From an uncultured Clostridia bacterium (lineage in GTDB: Bacteria > Bacillota > Clostridia > Oscillospirales > Ruminococcaceae): a stretch of 64,000 nt of DNA. The notes beneath the pieces were generated by a model. It saw nothing but the letters and a program-made list of their open reading frames with translations. It searched no databases and was not told the origin of the DNA. A program made the translations under genes and the position numbers. Below are positions 46,565-55,294 of the stretch, piece by piece. The stretch is from positions 1 through 64,000 of the forward strand of contig CAMNXF010000008.1 in the NCBI GenBank assembly GCA_946567425.1, given 5' to 3'. The stretch's first letter is position 1. Every line of letters begins with the position of its first letter.

Positions 46565-48315
46565 TGGATAATAAAAAATTGACGAAAAAGGGCGCTCTGG
46601 GGCGTATCCTGCGTTATATGAAAGGTCAGATACCGCTTGTCGTGCTGGCGATAATCTGCGCGGCGGGCAGCGTTTTGCTGTCGCTTTACACCACCGTGCT
46701 GATAGGCAGAGCGGTCGACTGCATAAGCGAAAACGGCGTTGACTTTGAGCGTATGATACCCGTTCTGATAACCATTGCGGTTATCATACCCGCAGTTGCG
46801 CTGCTGCAATGGCTGATGTATTTTTCGACCAACAAGATAACTCACAAGACCGTAAAGCAGCTCCGCGCGGACATCTTCGCGCATTTGCAGCATCTGCCGC
46901 TCGCCTATATCGACGCTAACTCCCACGGCGACATTATAAGCCGCGTGGTGAACGACGTGGACGCGGTGAGCGAAGGCTTGCTGCAAGGATTTCAGCAGCT
47001 TTTTACGGGCGTTGTCACGATAATCGGCACACTGGTATTTATGGTTACGCTCAACTGGCAGATAACGCTTGTGGTCGTATGCATCACGCCGCTGTCGTTC
47101 GCGGTTGCGGCGATAATCTCCAAGCTCTGCTTCAACAAATTTAAGGAGCAGTCGTCGATAAAGGGCGAGCTTACGGGCTACATCGACGAGCATATCGGCG
47201 GACAGCGTCTCGTCAAGGCCTTCGGCTTTGAGAAAGCCGCCGAAGCCGAGTTCGGAAAGATAAACGAGCGGCTGAACGTCTGTGGACGGCGAGCGCAGTT
47301 TTACTCGGCATTGACAAACCCCTGTACGCGTTTCGTGAACTCCCTTGTTTACGCGGGAGTGGGCGTGTTCGGCGCGCTGAACGCGGTAAAGGCGGTTTCG
47401 GGCGGCTTCACGGTCGGCGACCTGAGCTGCTTTCTGCAATACGCTAACCAGTACACCAAGCCGTTCAACGAGATCTCGGGCGTTGTCACCGAGCTCCAGA
47501 ACGCGCTTGCTTCGGCAGCGAGAATTTTCGCGCTCATCGACGAGAAGCCCGAAAGCTCCGACGAGGACAAAAAGGTGCTCGAAAAATGCGACGGACGCGT
47601 GCAGATAAAGGACGTGTCGTTCTCCTACGTTCCCGAGAAGCCGCTCATCGAAAATCTGAACCTTGACGTTAAGAGCGGACAGCACATTGCGATAGTGGGA
47701 CCTACAGGCTGCGGCAAGACAACGCTTATAAACCTGTTAATGCGCTTCTACGACGTTGTAAGCGGCGAAATAGACGTGAGCGGACTGCCCGTCAAGGAAA
47801 TAACGCGAAACAGTCTGCGTAGCAATTTCGGCATAGTTTTGCAGGAAACATGGGTGTTCCGAGGAACGGTGCGCGACAACATTGCCTACGGCAAGCCCGA
47901 CGCGACGCTTGAGGAGATAACCGCCGCCGCGAAAGCCGCTCATGCGCACAGTTTCATAAAGCGTCTGCCGCAAGGCTACGATACGGTAATAACCAACGAC
48001 GCGGAATTGTCGCAGGGGCAGCGGCAGCTTTTGTCGATCGCGAGAATAATGCTCTCGCTGCCGCCCATGCTGATACTCGACGAGGCTACGTCCTCGATAG
48101 ATACCCGCACCGAAATGAAGATACAGAACGCGTTTGACAAGCTGATGCAAGGGCGTACCAGCTTTGTGGTCGCACACAGACTTTCGACGATACGCGAGGC
48201 GGACTGCATTCTCGTAATGAAGTCGGGGCATATCGTGGAACAGGGTACGCATTCGGAGCTTATGGCGAACGACGGCTTTTACGCGGAGCTTATCCGCTCG
48301 CGGCAGGAGGGGTAA
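46564..48315 (+). CDS. ABC exporter half with catalytic ATPase site (subunit 2)
   Basis: This 583-residue half-transporter has Walker A GPTGCGKT, a canonical Walker B ILDEATSSID with the catalytic Glu and a canonical H-loop (VAHR). Its signature is altered to LSQGQ. Together with subunit 1 this gives one competent and one degenerate ATP site, as known for heterodimeric multidrug exporters. The membrane part has six helices. Translation is coupled to subunit 1. Confidence 0.92.
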   Translation: MDNKKLTKKGALGRILRYMKGQIPLVVLAIICAAGSVLLSLYTTVLIGRAVDCISENGVDFERMIPVLITIAVIIPAVALLQWLMYFSTNKITHKTVKQLRADIFAHLQHLPLAYIDANSHGDIISRVVNDVDAVSEGLLQGFQQLFTGVVTIIGTLVFMVTLNWQITLVVVCITPLSFAVAAIISKLCFNKFKEQSSIKGELTGYIDEHIGGQRLVKAFGFEKAAEAEFGKINERLNVCGRRAQFYSALTNPCTRFVNSLVYAGVGVFGALNAVKAVSGGFTVGDLSCFLQYANQYTKPFNEISGVVTELQNALASAARIFALIDEKPESSDEDKKVLEKCDGRVQIKDVSFSYVPEKPLIENLNLDVKSGQHIAIVGPTGCGKTTLINLLMRFYDVVSGEIDVSGLPVKEITRNSLRSNFGIVLQETWVFRGTVRDNIAYGKPDATLEEITAAAKAAHAHSFIKRLPQGYDTVITNDAELSQGQRQLLSIARIMLSLPPMLILDEATSSIDTRTEMKIQNAFDKLMQGRTSFVVAHRLSTIREADCILVMKSGHIVEQGTHSELMANDGFYAELIRSRQEG

Positions 48316-48447
48316 ATCGCAATTTAGCAATGTTATGACTTGAAAGCCGGGATTATATAGGGACATCATCCTTCGGCGTGATCCACACTCGATGCATACA
48401 GCGTTAAGCAATAATTTGCTTAATTTTCTGAAAGGTTGATAATTACT

Positions 48448-49761
48448 ATGCAGATACCTAAACGAATAGCCGCGGGGCTTATCAACGCGCTTAAAGGCGG
48501 AGTTGTGCCGCGCGTGGGGCTTGGTTATATCGCGGTCGGGCGCACGAATGAGATAAACGCACTGCTGCACGACGTTGCCATTGCCGAGGACGGCGGCGCG
48601 TTCTTCCGCTTTATCGTCGGGAAATTCGGCAGCGGCAAGAGCTTCCTTATCCAAACTATGCGCCAGCACGTTATGGACAGGGGGTTCGCCTCGGCGGACG
48701 CGGACCTGTCGCCCGAACGGCGGCTTATGGGCACAAAGGGGCAAGGGTTGGCGACCTACCGTGAGCTTATGCGTTCGCTGTCCGTCAAGGCTAAACCCGA
48801 CGGCGGCGCGCTGCCGCTTATCCTCGAAAAGTGGATAAACGGCGTGCGCTCCGAGGTGGTCGCGGACGGAATGCCGCCGGACAACACGTTCTTCGATACC
48901 GAGGTCGAGAAACGCGTTTACGCGAAAATAAACGGACTGGAGGATATGGTTCACGGGTTCGATTTCGCGGCGGTGATAATCACCTACTACAAGGCGTTCC
49001 GCGACGGCGACGACGAGCGGCAGAGCAAAGCCGTCCGCTGGCTGCGCGGGGAGTATTCCACCAAGACCGAGGCAAAACAGGACTTGGGCGTGAACGTTAT
49101 CATCTCGGACGAAAACTGGTACGATTATATCAAGCTTATGACGGCGTTTCTTGTGAACGCAGGCTATAAGGGCTTGGTCATTATGATAGACGAGCTTGTC
49201 AACATAATGAAGATCTCCAACTCGGTAACGCGCCAGAACAACTACGAGAAAATACTGATGATGTACAACGACGTAATGCAGGGCAAGGCATCGCACCTCG
49301 GGATAATCATGGGCGGCACTCCGCAGTGCGTCGAGGATACGCGGCGCGGCGTGTTCAGCTACGAGGCGCTGCGTTCGCGGCTGGAGCGCGGACGGTTCGC
49401 GACGGACGAAACGCACGATATGTTAGCGCCGATAATCCGCTTGAATACGCTCACCTACGAGGAGCTTACCGTGCTTACCGAGAAACTTTCGGAGATACAC
49501 GCGCTGCTGTACGGCTATGAGCCGAAGATAACTCTTGAGGACAGAATTTACTTTGTTAAAGCGGAGTTTGAGCGCGTGGGAGCGCAGACGAACGTTACGC
49601 CGCGCGAGATGATCCGTGACTTTATCGAGCTGCTGAATATCGCTTATCAGCACCCCGAAAAAACGCTCCCCGAGCTTATGGGCGAGGACGAGTTCAAGTT
49701 TGCGGAGGGCGAGGGTGACAATTCCGAGGGTGCGGACGGTTTTGAGGATTTTGATTTGTAA
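48448..49761 (+). CDS. BrxD-like P-loop ATPase (DUF2791, BREX ATP-binding family)
   Basis: This 437-residue protein has Walker A GKFGSGKS at residues 58-65, preceded by an FIRF-type strand, and Walker B VIMIDEL with Asp248-Glu249. The sequence around YRELMRSL, VVRWL-like repeats and the C-terminal TPREMIRDFIELLNI resembles the BrxD/DUF2791 family found in BREX phage-defence loci. ATG at 48448 is chosen; a TTG at 48436 would abut the ribosome site. The acidic tail (last 30 residues) is notable. It is followed by a small basic protein and an Lhr-like helicase, two genes of an apparent cassette, without other BREX genes. Confidence 0.82.
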   Translation: MQIPKRIAAGLINALKGGVVPRVGLGYIAVGRTNEINALLHDVAIAEDGGAFFRFIVGKFGSGKSFLIQTMRQHVMDRGFASADADLSPERRLMGTKGQGLATYRELMRSLSVKAKPDGGALPLILEKWINGVRSEVVADGMPPDNTFFDTEVEKRVYAKINGLEDMVHGFDFAAVIITYYKAFRDGDDERQSKAVRWLRGEYSTKTEAKQDLGVNVIISDENWYDYIKLMTAFLVNAGYKGLVIMIDELVNIMKISNSVTRQNNYEKILMMYNDVMQGKASHLGIIMGGTPQCVEDTRRGVFSYEALRSRLERGRFATDETHDMLAPIIRLNTLTYEELTVLTEKLSEIHALLYGYEPKITLEDRIYFVKAEFERVGAQTNVTPREMIRDFIELLNIAYQHPEKTLPELMGEDEFKFAEGEGDNSEGADGFEDFDL

Positions 49762-49813
49762 GGAATTTTGTTATGGCAATTGTGAAACTCTAAATTTTAA
49801 AAATCGGCAGCGA

Positions 49814-49842
49814 TAGCAAAATATAAGTCAAGCGCATATAAT
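49814..49842 (+). promoter_or_regulatory. Possible internal promoter before the small basic protein
   Basis: TATAAT at 49837-49842 with a weak TAGCAA at 49814-49819 gives a 17-base spacer. A small CGGGA-GCAT-TCCCG hairpin follows at 49849-49862. Confidence 0.45.
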
Positions 49843-49888
49843 ACGGCACGGGAGCATTCCCGACTTTAAAGCAAAGGAGCTGAATTGT

Positions 49889-50032
49889 ATGTTTGGCATT
49901 TTCGGCAGACGACCGAACCGCAGACCCGACCGCAGACCGCCTGTACAGCCCGGCAGACCCGGACACAGACCGCCGCCTCACAGCAGACCCGGGCGCAGAC
50001 CGCCGCCTCCGCCATGCGATTGCGGACGTTAA
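49889..50032 (+). CDS. Small Arg/Pro-rich basic protein, 47 residues
   Basis: An ATG at 49889 is preceded by a strong AAAGGAG ribosome site at good spacing and opens a 47-codon frame to TAA at 50030-50032. After MFGIFGRR the protein is built from repeated RRP/RPG/RPPP units: about a third of residues are Pro and a quarter Arg. It ends CDCGR, with two cysteines. It has no recognised family. Such composition would be disordered and able to bind nucleic acid or acidic partners, perhaps the acidic tail of the upstream ATPase, but this is inference. It lies between the ATPase (127 bases) and helicase (67 bases) genes. Confidence 0.65.
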   Translation: MFGIFGRRPNRRPDRRPPVQPGRPGHRPPPHSRPGRRPPPPPCDCGR

Positions 50033-50099
50033 TTAAATGATCGCGGCTGCTCCGCCGAAACGCAGGGCAGCCGCTTATAATATTAAACGAGGTAAAAAA

Positions 50100-52349
50100 A
50101 TGAGCAAAAACGATATTTTCTACAGACTTGCGCCGTTTATTCAGGACTATATCTACCGTAACAAGTGGGAGGAGCTGCGCGATATTCAGGTCGCGGCTGC
50201 GGAGATCATCTTCAATAGCGAGGATAATCTGCTGCTGACCTCGGGCACAGCGAGCGGAAAGACCGAAGCTGCGTTCCTCCCCGTGATAACGCAGCTCTGG
50301 GAGAACCCCTCGGGCAGCGTGGGAGCGCTGTACGTCTCGCCGCTAAAGGCGCTGATAAACGACCAGTTCGAGCGGCTGGAGGAGCTGCTCGAGGAAGCGG
50401 ACATGCCTGTCACGAAATGGCACGGCGACGCTTCGCCCTCCGCGAAAAAGAAGCTCGTTAAAAATCCGCGCGGCATTATGCAGACCACTCCCGAGAGCCT
50501 TGAGAGCCTGCTTATGCGCAACAGCGCGAACGCCTATCGTTTGTTCTCAGACCTGCGTTTCGTCATCATCGACGAGGTTCATTATTTTATGGATAACGAC
50601 CGCGGCTTGCAGCTGCTGTCGGTGTTGGAGCGTTTGCAGCGGATCATCGGTTTCGTGCCGCGCCGTATCGGGCTTTCGGCTACTCTTGGCGACTGTGCTA
50701 ACGCCGAAAAGTGGCTCTGTATGGGAACTAACGCGCCGTGTATAACACCCAAGGTCCGCGAGAAAAACCGCAAGGTACGTCTGTCGGTGAGGTTCTTCCC
50801 CGTCGCCGAAAAAATACCGCACTCCGACAGCAAGACGCTGCTCGAAAAATATTACGAATACCTCTATGAAAGCACGCACGGCAAGCGCTGCATAATGTTC
50901 TCAAACAGCAAGGGCGAGGTTGAGGAGAATATCGCGCACATGAAAAGGCTCTCCGAGAAAAACCGCGGGAACGACTGCTATCTCGTTCATCACGCGAATA
51001 TTTCCCCCGCGCTGCGAGAGTTCGCCGAAAAGCGCATGAAATCGGGCGAGCTGCCTGTCTGCACGGGCGCGACTGTCACGCTGGAGCTGGGCATCGATCT
51101 CGGACATCTGGAGCGAATAGTGCAGACAGGCTGTCCGCTTACGGTCTCGGGACTTGTTCAGCGGCTCGGACGGACGGGGCGGCGCGGCGGCGATATAGGC
51201 GAAATGCGTTTCGCGTTCCGCTGGGATATGAGCCTGCCGCCGAATACGTTCTACAAGGAAATAAACTGGGATCTCGTTATGTGCTCGGCTATGATCTTGC
51301 TCTACACACGCGAAAAGTGGGTCGAGCCTATGTATCTGCCCAAGCTGCCGTACAGTCTGCTCTATCATCAGACTATGTCGATACTCGCGGCGAGCGGCTC
51401 GGTGCAGCCAAAGGAGCTTGCGCGGCAAGTGCTCACGCTGTCGGTGTTCTCTCACGTTTCCAAGGATGACTACTTGCTGATGCTCCGTAATATGCTTGAG
51501 AACGGTCAGCTTGAACGCGGCGAAGACGGCGGTTTGCTTATTGGCGAAAAGGGCGAGGCAGCCGTGAACAGCTACGATTTTCTGGCGGTGTTTTCCGTTC
51601 CCGTGGAGTATACCGTGCGGAGCAGTGCGGGCGGCGGTGTTTCGGCGGAGATTATCGGCACGGTGCAGAACCCGTTTCCGCCGAAGTCACAGTTCGCGCT
51701 GGCGGGTCAGGCGTGGGAGGTCACGGAACTTGACAAAAAGCAGACGATGATTTACGTTAAAAAGATCGAGGGCATTTCCGCGAACGTGTGGACGGACATC
51801 GGCAACGAGTACGTACACACAAGGGTGATGAAGATGATGCTGGAGGTGCTGCGCAGCGACGAGCAGTACGCGTTCCTTGACGAAAGCGCGCGCAAACGGT
51901 TAGACGATATTCGCCGTCTGTGCCGAAACGCGACGATGAGCGGCGAGGTGACAAGCGGACGCGAGCTTACGGGCGGAACGATCTTGGACGGGCGGGGAGA
52001 ACGAATTGTTGTTCCGCTCTCCGAAACGGTGTATGCGGTTTTCCCGTTTCTGGGAACGCGCGGAGTTATGGCGCTGCTGTACGCCTTGCGTGAGCGCGGA
52101 TTTCAGGCTAACCTATGGTTACAGCGCTACATTCCCGTGTGTATCGAAGTGACGACCGACCGCGGCAAGGAGACCCTTACCGCCGCGCTGAACAATATCC
52201 GCGAAAACGGCGCGGACAAGTATACGTTTCACATTCCCGAAAACTGTGAGATCACGGGCAAGTTCAACGACTATATCCCGCGTCAATTGCTTACAAAGCA
52301 GTATGTGGAGGATTACCTTGACACGGACGATCTGCGGAATATGGAATAA
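50100..52349 (+). CDS. Lhr-like superfamily II DEAD/DEAH helicase (BrxHI/BrxHII type)
   Basis: This 749-residue helicase has motif I TSGTASGKT at 47-55, TTPESLE at 129-135, motif II DEVH at 158-161, motif III SAT at 193-195 and motif VI QRLGRTGRRG at 354-363. DEVH is the Lhr form. A C-terminal half of about 370 residues resembles the winged-helix and later domains of Lhr-like proteins. In type 2 BREX an Lhr-like helicase (BrxHI) accompanies BrxD. ATG at 50100 is chosen, as GAGG stands upstream; the frame can be extended to 50037 without a ribosome site. A GC-rich hairpin at about 50043-50073 lies in the leader. Confidence 0.9.
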   Translation: MSKNDIFYRLAPFIQDYIYRNKWEELRDIQVAAAEIIFNSEDNLLLTSGTASGKTEAAFLPVITQLWENPSGSVGALYVSPLKALINDQFERLEELLEEADMPVTKWHGDASPSAKKKLVKNPRGIMQTTPESLESLLMRNSANAYRLFSDLRFVIIDEVHYFMDNDRGLQLLSVLERLQRIIGFVPRRIGLSATLGDCANAEKWLCMGTNAPCITPKVREKNRKVRLSVRFFPVAEKIPHSDSKTLLEKYYEYLYESTHGKRCIMFSNSKGEVEENIAHMKRLSEKNRGNDCYLVHHANISPALREFAEKRMKSGELPVCTGATVTLELGIDLGHLERIVQTGCPLTVSGLVQRLGRTGRRGGDIGEMRFAFRWDMSLPPNTFYKEINWDLVMCSAMILLYTREKWVEPMYLPKLPYSLLYHQTMSILAASGSVQPKELARQVLTLSVFSHVSKDDYLLMLRNMLENGQLERGEDGGLLIGEKGEAAVNSYDFLAVFSVPVEYTVRSSAGGGVSAEIIGTVQNPFPPKSQFALAGQAWEVTELDKKQTMIYVKKIEGISANVWTDIGNEYVHTRVMKMMLEVLRSDEQYAFLDESARKRLDDIRRLCRNATMSGEVTSGRELTGGTILDGRGERIVVPLSETVYAVFPFLGTRGVMALLYALRERGFQANLWLQRYIPVCIEVTTDRGKETLTAALNNIRENGADKYTFHIPENCEITGKFNDYIPRQLLTKQYVEDYLDTDDLRNME

Positions 52350-52354
52350 AATGA

Positions 52355-52382
52355 AAAACACGTTCGCTCTGAACGTGTTTTT
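52355..52382. terminator. Bidirectional terminator between helicase and HD-GYP genes
   Basis: AAAACACGTTC pairs with GAACGTGTTTT around a five-base loop; T-runs occur on both strands. Both convergent genes end within six bases. Confidence 0.9.
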
Positions 52383-52387
52383 GCGTT

Positions 52388-53503
52388 TTATGCCGAATCG
52401 GAATTCTGATACTCGCCGTTGTAAATTCCGGTGACGGAGATCGTGAGGAAACGGAAGTCGTTCATCAAATCCAGCTCCTCGCCCGGGTGATCACCCATTA
52501 TCCGCACCGTCGGGCGCAGTATGTTCGCGTTGTGCGCGATAACGACGCCATGTCTGCCGTCCGAAAGCTGCACCATCGTTCCGATTGGGTACGGATTGAA
52601 CGCCCTCAGAAACGCCTGTATGACACCAAGATCGAAGTGCGTGCCGCTGCCGCCGAGTATGTACTCCTCCGTCTCCGCAACCGACCACGGAATGCGGTAA
52701 GGACGATTTGAGGTGAGCGCGTCAAACACGTCGCAGACCGTGAGAATACGCGCGATAAGCGGTATTTTTTCGCCCGCCAATCCAGTCGGATATCCCGATC
52801 CATCAAATTTTTCTTGATGAAAAAGCACGCCCGAAAGCACGTTCGGGCTGAAATTGTCGCCGTTTTTCAGAATATTGTAGCCGATAAGCGGGTGACGCTT
52901 TATCTCCTCGAACTCCGCGTCGGTGAGCTTGCCCGGCTTGATTATGATGTCGTGGTCGATGTTCGACTTGCCGATATCGTGCAGCAGCCCCGAAAGCACG
53001 ACCTCCTTAGTTTCGTCGGGCGTCATTCCGAGTTCCGTGCAGACGCTCGCCGAAAGCATGGAGACACGCAGACAATGCTTATAGGTGTAGTCGTCGTAGT
53101 TTTGTAGCGCGATCATCTGATTACCGAGAAACGAAGAGTCGTTTGCGATGTCGTTGATAATATCGTCGGCTATCTCGTCGACCTTTTTCACGGCGCTCTG
53201 CGAAAGCTCCTTTATCTCCTCGTTGCAGTCAAAGATCTCGTCAAGATCCGCAAGCGCTCTGCCAATACGGATATTGCGTTCGCGTTCAACCTCTGCCTTT
53301 GTGGCGGGACGCGCGGCTTCCTCTATTCCGCCGCCGACGATACGCACTGTCTTAATGCCCTTTTCCGCGAGCATTTCGATCATATTGGAGGATAAGAAAG
53401 TTCCCTTGTAGAGTAAAGTCTGATATTCCCGCGCAGTGGTGGAATCAACGTTTTCCGCGAGCTGCATTCCCTCGCGGAGCTTGTCAACCGGAACGATAAG
53501 CAT
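52388..53503 (-). CDS. HD-GYP domain phosphodiesterase
   Basis: This 371-residue cytoplasmic protein has an N-terminal region of about 130 residues and an HD-GYP domain, a class that degrades cyclic di-GMP. GLLHDIGKSNID provides the HD pair, then FHQEKFDGSGYPTGLAGEKIPL includes the GYP motif, with Gln in place of the second His of the common HHE (a frequent variant), and VCDVFDALTSNRPYR closes the site. Activity on cyclic di-GMP is inferred. It follows the nucleotidyltransferase gene by 17 bases as the last gene of the long minus-strand run. Confidence 0.9.
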   Translation of the reverse strand: MLIVPVDKLREGMQLAENVDSTTAREYQTLLYKGTFLSSNMIEMLAEKGIKTVRIVGGGIEEAARPATKAEVERERNIRIGRALADLDEIFDCNEEIKELSQSAVKKVDEIADDIINDIANDSSFLGNQMIALQNYDDYTYKHCLRVSMLSASVCTELGMTPDETKEVVLSGLLHDIGKSNIDHDIIIKPGKLTDAEFEEIKRHPLIGYNILKNGDNFSPNVLSGVLFHQEKFDGSGYPTGLAGEKIPLIARILTVCDVFDALTSNRPYRIPWSVAETEEYILGGSGTHFDLGVIQAFLRAFNPYPIGTMVQLSDGRHGVVIAHNANILRPTVRIMGDHPGEELDLMNDFRFLTISVTGIYNGEYQNSDSA

Positions 53504-53520
53504 AAAATTATCTCCTTTTA

Positions 53521-54420
53521 TTATAACGGAGAGGTGTAAATTCCTTTCCGCACATGATCCTTAAGAGTTTCGCGCGCGTCAGCGACTTCGCTTTCGTAGG
53601 TTATACCGAACCACTTGCTGTCGGTGGGAATATCGAGCATACGATAACCGCGCGAGGTTATCTCATGTCCTACTGCTTCCGCAATGGTAAGCTCGGCTTT
53701 CAGCTCGTCGGGCTGGAGATTGTCGAGGAACTTCCGAAGCTGATGAGCAAGCACAGGCATAAATCCGATAGTAAAGCCCCACATACTCATAGAGGTAGTA
53801 TCGTTGTCGTTCAGAACGCGCTCATAGCCGTCGTACTTTCCTCGGATAACGCCGTCTTCACCGCGCTTTATCTGCTTTGTTTCCTCAACGAGTGTGAGCA
53901 GATGATTTTCGTCGGTGCGGCAGATACCGCGGTTTACCGTGCCGTTTTTGGAGAGTGTGTTCTTCAGCAGAAAGTCGACCGAGCAGCCGTCCGCGGTCGG
54001 GTTCTTAAGGAAATCGCCCAGCAATTTAAACGCGTCCGCTCCATAAAAGTCGTCGGCGTTGATAACAGCGAAGCTGCCGTCCAATACGTCCTTGCAGCAG
54101 TACAGCGCCTGAGCCGTACCCCACGGCTTGGTGCGCGAGGGAAAGTCTTTTTCGCGCTTGGGGAGTTGATCGGGCGACTGGTAGACGTAATCTACCTTGA
54201 CGAGCTTTTCAACGCGTGCGCCGATAGTGCTTTTGAACAGCTCCTCAATATCGCGGCGAATAATGAACACCACGCGGTCGAAACCGTTTTTAAGCGCGTC
54301 GTGCACTGAATAGTCTATCAGCAGCTCCCCGTTCGGACCAAGCGGTTCAAGTTGCTTTATCCTGTCACCGAAACGGCTCCCCATTCCCGCCGCGAGTACT
54401 ACCAAAGTTAAATCAGACAT
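53521..54420 (-). CDS. Sugar nucleotidyltransferase-like protein
   Basis: This 299-residue protein has the nucleotidyltransferase start VLAAGMGSRFGDRIKQLEPLG with the pyrophosphorylase G-x-G-x-R signature and a metal-binding INADDFYGADA motif. It would join a nucleotide to a sugar- or choline-like phosphate; the acceptor is unknown. It lacks the hexapeptide repeats of GlmU. It starts 17 bases after the GNAT gene stop and precedes HD-GYP. Confidence 0.85.
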   Translation of the reverse strand: MSDLTLVVLAAGMGSRFGDRIKQLEPLGPNGELLIDYSVHDALKNGFDRVVFIIRRDIEELFKSTIGARVEKLVKVDYVYQSPDQLPKREKDFPSRTKPWGTAQALYCCKDVLDGSFAVINADDFYGADAFKLLGDFLKNPTADGCSVDFLLKNTLSKNGTVNRGICRTDENHLLTLVEETKQIKRGEDGVIRGKYDGYERVLNDNDTTSMSMWGFTIGFMPVLAHQLRKFLDNLQPDELKAELTIAEAVGHEITSRGYRMLDIPTDSKWFGITYESEVADARETLKDHVRKGIYTSPL

Positions 54421-54437
54421 TTTATCCTCCTGAATTT

Positions 54438-54920
54438 TTATTTTATATATCGTGTATCCGTGACCGTCATGCCGCCGACTTCACAGTCGAGAGTATCCTC
54501 GGTCGGCGCAAAGCCGTGTTTTCGGTAAAACCTTGCCGCGCGTTCGTTGCCGTTCAACACGTAGAGGTATATGCGTTCAAATCCTTGCTTGTTAAGCCAA
54601 TCGACCGCATAGTCGAACAGTTCCCCCGCACAGCCCGTACCCCAAAATTGGGGTAAAGCGTACATTGTGTGAATTTCTCCCCAGCCGCTCATATTTTCCT
54701 CGGCGGCGGGACGCGCGTGAACGTGCGCGGCGATTTGCTCTCCGTCAATAATTACAAAGCTGCCCTCGTCCAAAAAATCAATTCTTCCAGACCATCTTTC
54801 GGGTTCTATCCCGTCCAGAAAATCCTGCGGCAGAATCCCCTTGTAGCCCTTTTTCCACGCGGCAGTATACAATGCGCCGACCTCGCGGAGATCGTTCTCG
54901 GTCATTTTGCGTATTTTCAT
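54438..54920 (-). CDS. GNAT-family N-acetyltransferase
   Basis: This 160-residue protein opens with IRKMTENDLREVGALYTAAW, the typical GNAT start, and has the acetyl-CoA loop around PQFWGTGCAGELFDYA and the closing NGNERAARFYRKHGF. The substrate is unknown. Its start overlaps the previous stop codon by one base. Confidence 0.88.
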   Translation of the reverse strand: MKIRKMTENDLREVGALYTAAWKKGYKGILPQDFLDGIEPERWSGRIDFLDEGSFVIIDGEQIAAHVHARPAAEENMSGWGEIHTMYALPQFWGTGCAGELFDYAVDWLNKQGFERIYLYVLNGNERAARFYRKHGFAPTEDTLDCEVGGMTVTDTRYIK

Positions 54921-55294
54921 TACAATATCTTTCTTGGCAAGCCCTCAAACAAGCCGTCGAGCTGCTCCAAGGTCATTGCGCCGATAAGCGTCCAGCCGTC
55001 CTGTACCGCGAGAAAATACGGCTTCAAGCGTTTCATAGCCTCATGGTATTCAATCTGCCCGATAACGGTTTCCTTGGTAATGCTGACTATCGAGATTATC
55101 CACTTATCAATGACCGCGCCCTTTATCGCCCACTGTTCTTCGGGAACGATCGGGAAAAGCGAATCGGTGTCCTCGGTGAGTGCGCACGCCACAATGATCG
55201 CCCCCTCGTCGTTCTGATATACTCTCGGATTTGCCTGATATGCCTCTTGCCAACGCTTGTTGAGATCGTTTTCCCTTTTCTTGAATAAGCCCAT
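54920..55294 (-). CDS. Hypothetical protein, 124 residues
   Basis: No family is recognised. It begins with a basic MGLFKKRENDLNKRW segment and has an alternating strand-helix pattern with AIKGAVIDKWIISIVS in the centre. It overlaps valS upstream and the GNAT gene downstream by one base each, so it is translationally coupled to both and very likely expressed. Confidence 0.75.
   Translation of the reverse strand: MGLFKKRENDLNKRWQEAYQANPRVYQNDEGAIIVACALTEDTDSLFPIVPEEQWAIKGAVIDKWIISIVSITKETVIGQIEYHEAMKRLKPYFLAVQDGWTLIGAMTLEQLDGLFEGLPRKIL

Noticed and set aside
49790-49981. Minus-strand frame of 63 codons across the small basic protein gene
   Set aside because: It is the complement of the Arg/Pro-rich repeats and has no ribosome site, whereas the plus-strand frame does.
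48448-52349. Complete BREX system
   Set aside because: No PglX, PglZ, BrxC/PglY, PglW, BrxL or BrxA/B gene is present; flanking genes are an ABC exporter and housekeeping genes.
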